Assembly: GCF_902806685.2 (NCBI RefSeq)
Contig: NC_048552.1
Span: 10,629,662-10,693,661, forward strand
Direction of reading: 5' to 3'
DNA from: Maniola hyperantus
Lineage: Eukaryota > Arthropoda > Insecta > Lepidoptera > Nymphalidae
DNA: 64,000 bases
Position 1 is the first letter of the stretch; each line of letters opens with the position of its first letter. The notes under the pieces were generated by a model that did not search any database, had not been told where the DNA came from, and saw nothing but the letters and a program-made list of their open reading frames with translations. Positions 21,620 to 32,049 of the stretch are shown piece after piece. The position numbers were made by a program, and so were the translations under genes.

Positions 21620-21890
21620 TTGCTTCATATTTATAAAAAAGACGAGTTTTTCTAAAAATACTGTTTTAAAATTACCAAAATAATCGAACAAAAAAAAAGT
21701 GCATAAAAAGCCAAAAAAATGTCATCAACTACTATTGTAAACTTTTGTTGTTTGTTATCAACAAAAGTTTGGCTTACTAAAGTCTTGCTTCATATTATTA
21801 AAAAAGATGAGTGTTTCTAAAAATACGGTTTTGAATTGACGAAACTAAGGTAATCGAAAAAAAAGTGTATGGAAATGCCAAAAAAATGTC
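21620..21890 (+). repeat. Diverged tandem duplication, period ~165 bp
   Basis: The block starting TTGCTTCATATTTATAAAAA at 21620 recurs at 21785 (TTGCTTCATATTATTAAAAA), followed in both by GAGTKTTTCTAAAAATAC, ATAATCGA/GGTAATCGA, AAAAAGTG and GCCAAAAAAATGTCA. Between them is a perfect 12-bp hairpin (AAACTTTTGTTG, 8-nt loop, CAACAAAAGTTT at 21739-21770). Confidence 0.65.
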
Positions 21891-22184
21891 AAAAAATGCG
21901 TTTACGAAATCGATACGATTTGAATGTCAGAGAGAATGGCCCAGTTATACAACATTCGCAAGACCACAATCAAAGGGGTACTTTCCACCCCGCACTTAGC
22001 CGATTAGGGTTACGGTTTATCTACTGACGGATATTTGGTCACCACAGATTAGGGTGACGTCTGACGTACAAGGTTAGTTGGTTTTTAGTTTTTGAAAAAA
22101 CATATTTAGCTTCTACAGTAGAATTTGTTAATTTTATATGTGCAATCACGAGTTACTAGCAAGTTTGTAATTTTTTTGAATAAG

Positions 22185-22310
22185 AATTTATTTGGCTTTG
22201 GTATTATGTGGCCCCTAAGATACGGGATCTCCTAGTTTAGGGGCCAGGACTCCATTTAATTCAAATGTAAATTTTTAGTAATAAATAAATATTCAATAAA
22301 TTATATTTAT
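22185..22310 (+). mobile_element. LINE-like 3' end with stem-loop
   Basis: GGCCCCTAA (22210-22218) pairs with TTAGGGGCC (22237-22245), followed by CTCCATTTAATTCAAATGTA and a TAATAAATAAATATTCAATA tail. A conserved stem-loop before an AATAAA-rich tail is common in non-LTR retrotransposon 3' ends. No coding part is attached on this strand. Confidence 0.4.
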
Positions 22311-22353
22311 CTTTTTTTTTTAATATTACAATAAAACTTAAAGCTAGCCTTAT

Positions 22354-22569
22354 CTAATTACTATATAAATCATGACCGCGTGGAATGGTGCCAAGAATAC
22401 TGGCTGCATTTCCGCGCTGGACAGCCAGGCTGATCCGTTGCGCAAAAAATGAGCAAGCCCTTCTGTCATCAGATGAGGCTATTAATCGCGGTGAAATGTC
22501 TCGTAAAAAAATTTTAGCATTAAGACTCCATGGCCTATTATTTATCTTGGCCTGCGACTTCGTCCGCAT
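22354..22569 (-). pseudogene. Retrotransposon protein C-terminal remnant
   Basis: The minus-strand frame reads LRDISPRLIASSDDRRA, then SFFAQRISLAVQRGNAAS and ILGTIPRGHD before a stop at 22354. I recognise the 'FFxQRxSLAVQRGNAASxLGT' segment as the end of reverse transcriptase proteins of lepidopteran non-LTR elements. No catalytic motif (YxDD) is present. The upstream protein and downstream tail are not joined intact, so the copy is dead. Confidence 0.5.
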
Positions 22570-22765
22570 GGACTACACAAATTTCAAACCCCTGTTTGAC
22601 CCCTTTAGGGATTGAATTTTCAAAAATCCTTTTTTAGCAGATGTCTACATCATAATAGCTATCTGCATCCCAAATTTCAGCCCGATCCGTCCAGTAGTTT
22701 GAGCTGTGCGTTAATAGATTAGTAAGTCAGTCAGTCAGCTTTTCTTTTTATATATTTAGATTAAA
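22543..22765 (-). mobile_element. Repeat family H, reversed
   Basis: CCTGCGACTTCGTCCGCATG, CAAACCCCTGTTTGACCCC, AGCCCGATCCGTCCAGTAGT and AGTCAGTCAGTCAGC in order; it is the reverse of 58452-58677 and close to full length. Confidence 0.8.
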
Positions 22766-22977
22766 ATGTCAACATAATAAAAGCCCAAATCAATTAGATA
22801 CTGTAGATACTGCACCAAAGTGCGTATTGACCATCTAAAAGCTCGTTTCAAACGTAACCGCCGTGTACTAAAGGACAATTTGGTTAAAAAGCTCATTAAA
22901 AAGTTGTCGGAATCGTTAATTTCACCGAGTCGTGATTTCCCGTTGCCGCGGAGTTTTTCTTTTGTGCCTGTTTAATT

Positions 22978-23193
22978 GTGGATCTCTACCGGCGGATTAA
23001 CCAAATGAGGCCGGCTCGCAGGGCTTGCATCTCCTGTGTTCTACGTACACTCGCGTATCACGGTATTACGACTAATATAAAAATTGGTGATCTACACAAT
23101 AGACTAACTAGAAACCGTAATAAGCTTGCGAGTCCTACCCTCCGCCTCAGGAAAGTCCAAAATTCATTTGTGGGTATGGGTGATTACCTTTTA
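22978..23193 (+). pseudogene. LINE ORF2 remnant
   Basis: An open frame includes LTRNRNKLASPTLRLRKVQN followed by SFVGMG and a stop. 'RNKL..P..RL.KVQNSFVG' is the segment that precedes 'FYNKIP' in the LINE whose end lies at 59723-59894, where SFVGMSVIFYNKIPQ is readable. The frame breaks right after SFVGMG. The beginning of this frame has no ATG, fitting a decayed fragment rather than a gene. Confidence 0.45.
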
Positions 23194-23199
23194 TAACAA

Positions 23200-24469
23200 A
23201 AATAGTCATTTTGGATTTGCAGAAGAACAGCAGAATTTGTCTTCAGCTTAACGGGTTTACAAACTGAAAAGAAATTATTGAACCCACTTTTTATTATTAA
23301 TTTTTATTACCTGCTACCCTTTTCGTTCTACACGCCTCATTATCACTACAATTTTTCCATTTTAACCTAGAATTAGGTATACACAACTTTAAACATCGTG
23401 CATGGGTCTATATTTTCCTAAAATACAATTTGCGTGTGTGCAATTTATGCACTGCGACTGTACGCGAACGTCGCGGCGACTTTATTGCTTCGAATTGGTA
23501 CCTTCTTGTCTCTAAAAACACAAGAAAAACGTGCGCGAGTGTACTAAACAAAAGGACACTCGTGATCTGCGCGTACGCTCACGATGCCATTAGCGGGCGC
23601 CGTGGGCGTAATTAAAGAGCTACAATACAGTACTGGCGAATTAAAAACAATTAACTCGGGCCCGAATTGAGCACAATGCTCGAACGACAAGAGCGTGAAT
23701 TGCGACTTCTGTGCGCGACTGTACTAAGTGACATTTTGCTTTATTGGGCAGTCCGAGGTGATATTAGGTAATGCCTATAAATTCTAGTTTATGTTACGGA
23801 ATTATTGCTCTATCTATAGTAATCTAACTCAACGTCCGTTCTGTAGAAAGCATTAACTTAGTAAACGTTCTAAGAAATAGAAAGCATAAGTCATAACAAA
23901 TTAATACCTATTAATTGTTTTTCTACAAATACTTGTTTGCCTAAAAATACACCCTTCCATTCTGCACGCGCTTGAGGGAAAAACGTTGTCTGTACTTAAC
24001 TAATTAGTACATTATACCTAAAAAAATTAAAACATATTACAATTCAATTCGTTATTTTGCGCAATAATTTAGGTACATTCCTATTTTAATTTAGGTAAAC
24101 CACTAAACACTTTGATAGTCAACCGATATAAAATTTAATAATATCTCGGACATACCCATAACAACAATTGGTCAGATTGTGATTAAATGTCGTTTTAAAT
24201 GATTTTAGGTCAAGTCAACTCTAAAACTAATGACAAAAATATTATGTTTGATGTTGTAGCAGTAGTATTTCAGTTAAATGATTTTAACAAAAATAAAATC
24301 TACCTATAACAAAATCATGTCAATTTGTGCTATCTAAGTAGTGAAGTTCCTCCTTTCTTTTATTTTTGCGCACAAAAGTCGCAAAAAGCTAAAAATCAAT
24401 CGTCAATTTAGCGTGTTAATCGGGCCGTCAAATTAGGTTTCAGCGGTTAAGCTCATCGCGAAAGTGCTG
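23200..24469. other. Unassigned sequence
   Basis: Mostly AT-rich with a CpG-richer patch at 23430-23610 that keeps a 61-codon frame open. No motif recognised. Confidence 0.4.
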
Positions 24470-24556
24470 ATGTGTCAGAGGGGTGACGCCATTTTTCTTT
24501 TCTCTTTTCAATTTTCGCACCGCCGCGCCTCTATTGCCACGCTTTGTGTGGTAAGT
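24470..24556 (+). other. CpG-rich patch ending in a donor-like site
   Basis: GTGTCAGAGGGGTGACGCCA, a pyrimidine run and CGCACCGCCGCGCCTC lead to GTGTG|GTAAGT at 24551. This could be a non-coding first exon. There is no ATG frame and no TATA box, so support is thin. Confidence 0.15.
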
Positions 24557-24652
24557 TAGTCACGGGTGGCATTTTATTAATTTTGATTTTGCTTTGTAAT
24601 TTCATAAATGTTAAAGAAAACTTAATTTCGAGGTAGCTGAGGTTAATCTTAC

Positions 24653-24710
24653 TTATATTATAAAGGCGAAAGTATGTTTGTTTATTGGTTTACCTCTCAC
24701 AGTTACAGAC
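24653..24710 (+). mobile_element. Repeat family G, short 5' fragment
   Basis: TTATATTATAAAGGCGAAAG and TTTGTTTATTGGTTT only. Confidence 0.55.
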
Positions 24711-24721
24711 TTATGATGAAT

Positions 24722-24854
24722 TCTATAGAGCGCACTTTAACTTTGCTCTAACTTAAGCTTCAGTTAAAACGAGACAGATTTATGTCAGCGATACAACGCT
24801 GTCTCGTTTTAACAGTGTCTTAAGTCTAAGAAAAGTCTAAGTGCGCTCTATAGA
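24722..24854. mobile_element. 133-bp foldback MITE (TCTATAGAGCGCAC ends)
   Basis: TCTATAGAGCGCACTTTAAC at the left matches the complement of AGTCTAAGTGCGCTCTATAG at the right. A second inner pair, GTTAAAACGAGACAG/CTGTCTCGTTTTAAC, closes the centre, so nearly the whole element folds. Confidence 0.8.
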
Positions 24855-24859
24855 TTGCC

Positions 24860-25699
24860 TTAGAGGTTCAAATATGGTATTACGTTTGTTACAGAAAAAT
24901 ATTTAACATTTTTAACGTTAAAATATAGGTATTAACTTAAAAAAGGAATAAAGCAGAAATAATAAACCAGCAGCAAAAAAATTTAAATGAATGATGAAGC
25001 CTAACTCAAAGAAAAATAAGCCGATTTTATCCGTCCATCAGAATGCATGCGCGATGCAATAGGGATGCAACTCTATTAATGTACCTAAAGTGTATGCGTG
25101 TTGTTAAATGCATAATGTTACATCACAGCTTGATTTATTATTAGTTAGTCGACTTCAAAAGGGAAAAGTTTGTCAGTTTGCTGGCTACATAAGCTTTTTT
25201 AATTTTGTTAACAATTAAAAATTATATCAGCGTAGCAAAATTTGTCATTATTGTAACTTGTATGCCACAATACGAATACCCATATTATTATGAAACAAAA
25301 TTACACATTGCATCCACCTACTATTAAACAATACTGAGGGCTAAAGTAATATATACTCACAACAAAAACCGCGAAACTATTAATCAGTAACCCTAAACTA
25401 GCCACGCGCGGTCCAAAATACCACATTTGTAAAATTATATTTCTTTTTCTGATTATACGGCTTATACCGTGTAATTTACTTTGAGTTCTTTATCATGTAA
25501 TTTCGCTGTAACACCTCTTGTAATCGTTACATCGTAAAAATATACTCTATTGTGGAACCAAATCATTGATGATTTAAGTCAAATAATAGTTTTTATTCTT
25601 TTCCGAAATACAAAGTGTTCAATGAAATGTTTTGTTTGCAATGACAGCTGGTTTTTGTGTTTAAAAAGTCTATTGTAATCTCACATGTGTTTAATTAAA
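24860..25699. other. Unassigned AT-rich sequence
   Basis: No gene or classified repeat seen. Confidence 0.45.
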
Positions 25700-25858
25700 G
25701 CCTCAATAGCTCAACGGTTAAGGAGCGGACTGAAATCTGAAAGGCCGGCGGTTCAAACCCCACCCGTTGCATATTTGTCGTACCCATTCCTTACACAAGC
25801 TTTACGATTAGTTGGAGGGGAAAAGGGAAATATTCATCGACAATATAGTACTTGAAAA
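25700..25858 (+). mobile_element. tRNA-derived SINE family A, copy 1
   Basis: GCCTCAATAGCTCAACGGTT opens the copy, with A box TAGCTCAACGG and B box GGTTCAAACCC; the body reads CTTTACGATTAGTTGGAGGG. No CCA-compatible acceptor stem exists, so this is a SINE, not a tRNA gene. Confidence 0.85.
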
Positions 25859-25859
25859 T

Positions 25860-26815
25860 TTTATGTACCTATCTAATCTTATTTTTAAGTTGACCATAAT
25901 TATTATGATGACGCAAAATTTAAACCGCTACATCGCATAACTAGTCAAATCAGTACAAAACTAAAAATGAAAAATATGGAGCTTCGTGAACAAAAGATTT
26001 CGTTTGGCAGGGTTGGTAATTACGACCCAAGGATAAATTTAAGAAGTAGAATCATATTTGATAGATGGTGGATTCTTTTGGGAAGAGCTCTTAGTTTGAT
26101 ATTGATACCTAGGTATATCAGTTATGCTACTAGGTCAAGTTTGGTATAGTTTTCAAATAACTCATAGATGATGAATTCATTTGAAAATAGTCATATTGGC
26201 ACTTATCAAGAACAGAAAACACTTTTATACGTAGACAGTAGAAAAGTTATTATCTAAAAGAAAATGCAGGACATAAAAATTTTAGCAACAATAAAGTAAC
26301 CTATTACAAAAAGAGAGGAATGATTTTACGCGTGTCGAATTCACCAAAACGGCAAATCTGCGGGGCGACGAGTGACAACGAAATTAATTAATTCCTTGTA
26401 TCGGTGAAGCGGCAGCTGAATATTCATGTGGTCACAGCTCGTTAGGTCGTTGGTCAGTATCAACACGAGGGTTCGACTGCTTTAACAGTTCGTCATATGT
26501 GCGCAGAGTCTGTGGAAATGCATAAATTCACATTCACTGCTCCCGACTTTACAGTTAGATACAAATCTATCTTTCTGTATATGTATTATTTTACGATCGA
26601 CGGTTTGTTTTATAAGTTTGTATGGACAGTATGGTTTACTGCAAGAATACATTTTCCTAGTGCAGAGGGTAGTAACCACTCTCAAAGTAGTCTAAATTCA
26701 AAATTCAAAATACATAAATTATTTATTCTATATATTATTATTATTCATAGCAAAAAATCACAAGTTCAAAAATCAAACAGCTTACACCTATCTGCAATGC
26801 AAGCGGATGTAATAG
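25860..26815. other. Unassigned sequence
   Basis: Open frames of 60-120 codons at 25967 and 26497 lack recognisable motifs. A CpG-richer patch at 26340-26480 stands out slightly from its AT-rich surroundings. Confidence 0.4.
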
Positions 26816-26870
26816 AAAAAAAAGAAACGGACCGAATTGAGAACCACCTTCTTTTTTGAAGTCGGTTAAA
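26816..26870 (+). mobile_element. Repeat family E, 3' end
   Basis: GAAACGGACCGAATTGAGAA followed by CACCTTCTTTTTTGAAGTCG and GTTAAAA, matching the end of the 14556 element. Confidence 0.6.
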
Positions 26871-26874
26871 AAAT

Positions 26875-28015
26875 AAAAATGGAGGAACATCACAGCACGA
26901 GTGATGCCTAAAGTTGAGGGACTGACGCAGTAAGAGACAGTTTACAACAGACATGAACTGAATTCTATACACGAGTAGAACTCGTATTGACGATAAAGGT
27001 TAGAACAAAGTAGTTATATAAACTCATCAAGAAGATTTTTATAAAACTCATCTTGACCAATTCATAGTAAACTTTTGATGCTTCTTTGAAACTATTGAGT
27101 TCTTGCAGTAAAATATAGGACTTATAGATGATATTATATGATATATAGGTACCACTACCTATTTACAGGTTTTCGGGTTAAATGAAGGAATTCACAATTT
27201 TTAACTGACTTAATTTTCTCTCTTCCAATTCAAGCTTATCCATGTTTGACTGTCACACTATATCATAATGTTTTATGTGTGACATAAATTACTATTTTTA
27301 AGTAGGAGTATAATTAATTTGTCCAACGTATAATGTTGTAACAGGATTTTTAATTTTAACGCTACCGGATTGAAGCATTGTATATTTTACATTCATTTCT
27401 ATAAATGACATTCTATTTAAATTGAGTTATTTATTGAAACAAGTTTATTTTGGTTATGAATCCGTTTGTTTTATTGGCTTGGTAATTAATTTTATTAAAT
27501 AGTAAATTTATTATTAAATTATGATATAAATTTGACTACTTACTAAAATATAAAACCCCACTGTTTCATCTTTTTAATAACAAAAATGACATGATGTAAG
27601 TTTTTTCTTAAGAGAAATTTAAAAGTTTACCTCATCGAATAGAATATTTTTCTCATAATGATAATTTTAAATGTAACAATTATTCATCAGAAATAATTAT
27701 CGTAAATTGTTCTGATTTTAGTATCACTTACTGAAATGCAAACTTTGTTTGTTTGACTTGTAATCAGAAATATACTTTCATGTCAACTTTCGATACCTAT
27801 ACCTATAATACGGCATTTCATTTGATGCTATGAGACCCTCCGTTTGCTAATGAGCACACAGTTGGCTCAAATATGACATAATATGTATTGTAGGTATATC
27901 AACGGTCTGCTTCAATTTCTTTTTGATTTACATGTTAGATGTTTAGTCTATTTGCCCAACAAATACTGTTTTAATTAATAATGTTACTTGTTCTAACCTT
28001 TTTAAAAAGTGTGAT
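26875..28015. other. Unassigned AT-rich sequence
   Basis: No gene or classified repeat recognised in 1.1 kb. Confidence 0.45.
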
Positions 28016-28188
28016 TAGTAGTCATCGTGATCAACCCATCGCCGGCTCACTACAGAGCACGGGTCTCCTCTCAGAAGTGAAGGGTTTGGCCATAGTCTAC
28101 CATGCTGGCCATGTGCGGATTTCACACACCTCCGAAGAACACATTATGGAGAAGTCTCAGTTATGCAGGTTTCCTCACAATATTTTCC

Positions 28189-28329
28189 AAAAATATCCGG
28201 GATTCGAAATCCTTGCCCATATTCAAAAATCGTCTTAAAGAACTATACTTATCGATGCCATAATAGTTAATTTATTCGATCATAGGTATAATATGTATGT
28301 CTATTATAATAATATATGTAGGTATGTAG

Positions 28330-28365
<36 letters not shown>

Positions 28366-28668
28366 CTATTATGGATTTTGTATATATATTAATATTTATA
28401 ATAGCTATGTACATGTATGATAGTTATGTATGTATTACTGAAATAGTTAATTATATTATATAATATTATACTACTTCATTTTTCTGTATTGCGTGTAAGT
28501 ACTATCCAACACATCTAGTTTCTCCTTTCACCAAAGGTTGCCTGGAAGAGATTGCTGTGAGCAATAAGGCCGCCTTTGCATACAATAATTTTGTTAGTTT
28601 AAGTTTCGGTAATAGTTATGTAATTTTTTTTTTGTGTGCAATAAAGTATTTCTATCTATCTATCTATC
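28189..28668 (+). mobile_element. 5'-truncated LINE insertion with target-site duplication
   Basis: The 480-bp insert is flanked by TATTTTCC at 28181-28188 and 28669-28676. It begins with the last codons of a LINE ORF2 (PIFKNRLKELYL near 28218), crosses a (TA)n run, then carries the 3' segment GCCTGGAAGAGATTGCTGTG, GCAATAAGGCCGCCTTTGCA and GTGCAATAAAGTATTTC, and ends in (TATC)n. Target duplication, 5' truncation and a repeated tail are the marks of target-primed reverse transcription. Confidence 0.8.
28329..28363. repeat. (TA)n microsatellite
   Basis: An uninterrupted TA run inside the LINE insertion. Confidence 0.9.
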
Positions 28669-29269
28669 TATTTTCCTTCACCGTTAAAGCAGGTGATAAC
28701 TCCGAAAAGTTAGAGGTGCGTGCCCGGGATCGAACCCCCCAACTCCGATTAGAAGGCGGACGTCCTAACCACTGGCTATCACAGCTATTAATTAGTAGTG
28801 TAATCTCTATATTGTGAGATCTATAAGTATTTGCTATCTTTTGTTACAATTTTCTGCAGGAAAGGGATAGCTCTATTTTTCCAGTTTCAAGTTTACTTAG
28901 TGTACAATCAAATAAGCACAAATCCGTATTTTTTTAGAAAATCAACATAACACTTTAAAAATCATTCCTGCCGATATGTCGTTAAAATAATAAATTATAC
29001 CGAATTATAGAAGACTCAATATGATTTGGAGGGAAACAATTAATTAGCGACATAATCAGTTTACAGCGTGACGTCACCTCCCCAGTACCGTTAGCAATTA
29101 ACATTTCCCTTATTCGTCTTACGAGTTATGAAGCAGACGAGATAAGCGAATCTGACTTTAACGAGTTTTACATATCGTAATAAATATGTTTATGTTCTAC
29201 CACATATATCATTTATAGAAATACGGATCTAGGTAGGTAACATAATTTGTATGCGACTAAAGGAAAAAT

Positions 29270-29392
29270 AACCTATGTCCGTTTCTCTACGATGCATGCT
29301 AATTCCGTACCAAATCATCAAAAATCGGTTGAACAGATGTGCTGCGAAAATGTAGCGAACAAACAGACATTTAAAATATTAGTATGGATTGT
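29270..29392 (-). mobile_element. Repeat family K fragment (AAAATCGGTT type)
   Basis: CATCAAAAATCGGTTGAACA, AGATGTGCTGCGAAAATGTA and TTAAAATATTAGTATGGATT match the end of 52398-52624. Confidence 0.6.
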
Positions 29393-29697
29393 AATGTAAA
29401 TGCGAAAGTATGACTGTTTGTTTGTGTTTTCGCTTCAACGTTTCTAATGACACGGTCTGAAATAATTTTAATCATTAGATTTTGAGAGCTGATTCATTTT
29501 CCCTAATACAAAAACTTTTCTTTTGTTTCAGAAGTTACAAACAGCAACGGATCAATGTAATTATTTGCATGGATATGGCATTTTGTTAAGAATCTGGAAA
29601 GTGACATTGCTTCTTTTATCTCGGAAAATTAAAGATTTCTCACGGGATTTAAAGTAAATCTAAATCTACGACACGAAAGCGGGCAACATTTCGTTCG
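29383..29697 (+). mobile_element. Repeat family G, diverged
   Basis: TAAATGCGAAAGTATGACTG, GTTTTCGCTTCAACG, then ATCTCGGAAAATTAAAGATT and TCTCACGGGATTTAAAG. The middle includes about 120 bp not seen in other copies. Confidence 0.55.
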
Positions 29698-30015
29698 GCA
29701 TAAATCTACGTATGAAATAATATACAAGTTCATCACAAAGTTATACGACACGAAATAATTATAAGCCGTCATCCCCCGACAGTCGGACAAACACTCCCCC
29801 GCGGTACGACGTCTTTTTATCGCCTAGGGACCGCAAATTTCTATTTGCATATCTGTGCACTCATAAATCTCTGTTTCACTTATTAGCCCCTTTTGCGTAC
29901 CGCGGGGTCGAAGCGACCCGCTCGTGGTGAACAGGGTTAGGTTGATGGTTAGTAGCTTGGTTAATTATTTATTTAGGAAATGATTCACCGATCCTCCATA
30001 TCTATTATCTATCCA

Positions 30016-30110
30016 TAAATAAATAAATAAATAAATAAATAAAGCCTTTATTCCAATTCAATCATAATATGGTTTTATACAAATTGTCACAAGAATTACA
30101 GTTGAGTTAC
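30016..30110 (-). mobile_element. LINE 3' end with (AAAT)n tail
   Basis: The (AAAT)n run at 30016-30042 followed by GCCTTTATTCCAATTCAATC reads, on the minus strand, as an AATAAAGGC-containing 3' end plus tail. The coding part is absent. Confidence 0.55.
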
Positions 30111-30135
30111 TATATTATCTTATTATCTATCCATA

Positions 30136-30236
30136 TCCATACTAATATTATAATTGCGAAAGTTCGTCTGTCTGCTTGCTAGTTTTTTAAGGCCCATTCG
30201 TTCAACAGATTTTGATGCTTGGCACAGAATTAGCGT
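30136..30236 (+). mobile_element. Fragment of repeat families G/K
   Basis: CCATACTAATATTATAATTG and CGAAAGTTCGTCTGTCTGC, then CATTCGTTCAACAGATTTTG. It ends where the MITE at 30237 begins. Confidence 0.55.
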
Positions 30237-30339
30237 ACAGTACGCGGCAGAAAGTAATGTACATCGACCTTTAGAAGGGGATAGCAGATTTGTAAACCAG
30301 TCTCTGTCGTTGAGACAGACAAAACGTCATATAGGTATG

Positions 30340-30761
30340 TATGTATGTATATACTTTATTGCACCACAGAAACACAAATGACAGGTTACAAAAAGAACTC
30401 TTAATAAGTAGGTACAAAAAGGCGGTCTTATCGCTAAATAGCGATCTCTTCCAGACGCTAGGGAAAAAACGAACAAATGGACAATGGGAGGTGGTGTAAA
30501 ATAAACCTAAATACCAATAGCTAAATAAACTAAACCATATAATAAGAATATAAAATACACATTGTTAATACACTAATACATACAAATAAAGTATAATAGA
30601 CATACATAAGACTACCTAGATATATATACACATATAGATTTAAATAATAAACTATGCCGTTACTGATGATAGCAAAGAGATAGGTAATGATCTTTGACGT
30701 CAATTTTAAATTTGTTAAGGGATTCAGCACGATGGATTTGCGAGGGAAGCTCGTTCCATAA
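30340..30761 (-). mobile_element. 5'-truncated LINE inserted in MITE Q
   Basis: Minus-strand copy with the tail repeat TATGTATGTATGTATATAC at 30333 onward, the 3' segment GGCGGTCTTATCGCTAAATA (reverse of the one in the 28189 LINE) and the end of ORF2 at 30660-30761. It is flanked by ATAGGTATG (30331-30339) and ATAGGTGTG (30762-30770), a 9-bp target duplication with one mismatch. Confidence 0.75.
30660..30761 (-). pseudogene. LINE ORF2 C-terminus
   Basis: The minus frame reads LWNELPSQIHRAESLNKFK, then IDVKDHYLSLCYHQ and TAA at 30660-30662. 'LWNELPxxIxxAxSLxxFK' is the standard last segment of Jockey/CR1-type LINE proteins. The 5' side is cut by the insertion boundary, so only about 34 codons remain and no enzyme activity is encoded. 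Confidence 0.7.
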
Positions 30762-31228
30762 ATAGGTGTGAGTGACAGAGACAACGCTCTACAAAATGTG
30801 CCGAAATATCATTCTAAAGGCCCGTGTACATTACTTTCTGCCGTGTACGTACTACGCGTAGCGTAGGATCCTAGGGACTAAGCCTAAATTTTTTCCCTGG
30901 AAAATCCCACGGGAACATCTGTTTAGGTATCACAGAGATATTATCTTAATCAAAATTCTAAATCTATCAAGGACAACCACTTTTGATCTCAAGTGATACT
31001 GTATTGTAATTTTATAATTTATCATAATTGTTAGATCTAACCACCCACAACATAACAATGTTTTTGGAAATAAATGATTTGATTTGATATTTTTTGTTTG
31101 GATTTACAAAAATGCTTCTTTTTAGTCCCATGATTAACGCAAATAAATAAGAAAATTAAATAAACAAAGTAAAAGAACATGAAAATAAATGGAAATAATA
31201 TTTTTTTAAGAAAATAAAATAAAAATCA

Positions 31229-31430
31229 ACTTACGTGTTAAATTGTCGATGGTACCCATCCAATGTGACCCGTGGACAGTGAGCGAGTATGGCAGTGCAG
31301 GGTTAAAGTGAGCTGGTTACTTTGGGTGGAAATACTCAGAAACAGAAGAATTGGTTAGTAATTTGTTAAGGAAGATTGAACCCAACACCGAGAGTAACCG
31401 TCACCGACACCGTTTGATGTGAAAGCAAGC
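31229..31430 (-). CDS. Candidate first exon on the minus strand
   Basis: On the minus strand an ATG at 31259 opens MGTIDNLT and, after 25 coding bases (31235-31259), meets a consensus donor GTAAGT (plus-strand ACTTAC, 31229-31234). The ~170 bases upstream are less AT-rich than their surroundings and would be 5' UTR; a CCAAT motif occurs near 31449. The peptide is too short for a family call, and no matching second exon was found to the left. It could be the first exon of a gene with a very long first intron, or chance. Confidence 0.25.
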
Positions 31431-31599
31431 ATGCATAAAACAAAGGATTGGACATCCATAAATAAATAAATGCAAAAGTGTGTCTTTCTGTCATAGCCTT
31501 TAGCTTTTCAAGGCTAGCCAATTAATTTTGTGGAAGGCGATTTTGTCGAAATTGTGTACAGAGATAACTACTATCACAGAGATAGACATGGTTATCCCG

Positions 31600-31960
31600 A
31601 AAAAAAACCGGCCAAGTGCGAGTCAGGCACGCGCAATGAGGGTTCCGTACTACAGTCGTATTTTTTCGACATTTTGCACGATAATTCAAAAACCATGATG
31701 CACAAAAATAAATAAAAATCTGTTTTAGAATGTACAGGTTGACGACCTTTCATATGATACCCCAATTGATATAGTCACTCACTTCGAAAGTTGAAAATAC
31801 TAATTATTAGTTCATGACCACAATTTAATTTTTTTTGTGTGATCTAACCCTAAATTCACGGTTTTCAGATTTTTTCCCAAATGTCAGCTATAAGATCTAC
31901 CTACCTGCCAAATTTCATGATTCTAGGTCAACGGGAAGTACCCTGTAGGTTTCTTGACAG

Positions 31961-31991
<31 letters not shown>

Positions 31992-32042
31992 ACAAAGTGA
32001 TCCTATAAGGGTTTTCCCTTTTGAGGTACGGAACCCTAAAAA
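31600..32042 (+). mobile_element. Repeat family F (CCGGCCAAGTGCGAGTCAG), copy 1
   Basis: Starts AACCGGCCAAGTGCGAGTCA, contains CATTTTGCACGATAATTC, CAACGGGAAGTACCCTGTAG, a (GACA)n run and ends GAGGTACGGAACCCTAAAAA. A long-conserved lepidopteran repeat without coding capacity. Confidence 0.85.
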
Positions 32043-32049
32043 ATCAGAC

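Larger units (their letters stand above)
28016..28790 (-). mobile_element. SINE family B, split by an insertion
   Basis: Left part 28016-28188 runs from the reversed tail (AACCCATCGCCGGCTCACTA) to CTCACAATATTTTCC. The right part, 28669-28790, resumes with TATTTTCCTTCACCGTTAAA and ends in the tRNA-like head (CCCGGGATCGAACCCCCCAA, GGCGGACGTCCTAACCACTG). The interruption is the LINE copy at 28189-28668. Confidence 0.85.
30237..30850. mobile_element. MITE family Q, split by a LINE insertion
   Basis: The left part starts ACAGTACGCGGCAGAAAGTA and runs to CGTCATATAGGTATG at 30339. The right part restarts at AGTGACAGAGACAACGCTCT (30771) and ends ATTACTTTCTGCCGTGTACG. Joined, the order equals the uninterrupted copy at 51506. 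Confidence 0.8.

Noticed and set aside
25700..25770. tRNA genes at the SINE A, B and C heads
   Set aside because: A and B boxes are present, but there is no acceptor stem or anticodon loop of a functional tRNA, and the downstream body repeats with each copy. They are tRNA-derived SINEs.
26497..26859. 120-codon open frame
   Set aside because: The encoded sequence is low-complexity and ends inside a repeat family E tail; no domain or splice context supports it.
29936..29946. Telomeric TTAGG repeat
   Set aside because: Only one or two units (GGTTAGGTTG) are present, not an array.
31967..31994. (GACA)n tracts as independent microsatellites or regulatory sites
   Set aside because: They occur at the same place in each repeat family F copy, so they belong to that repeat.
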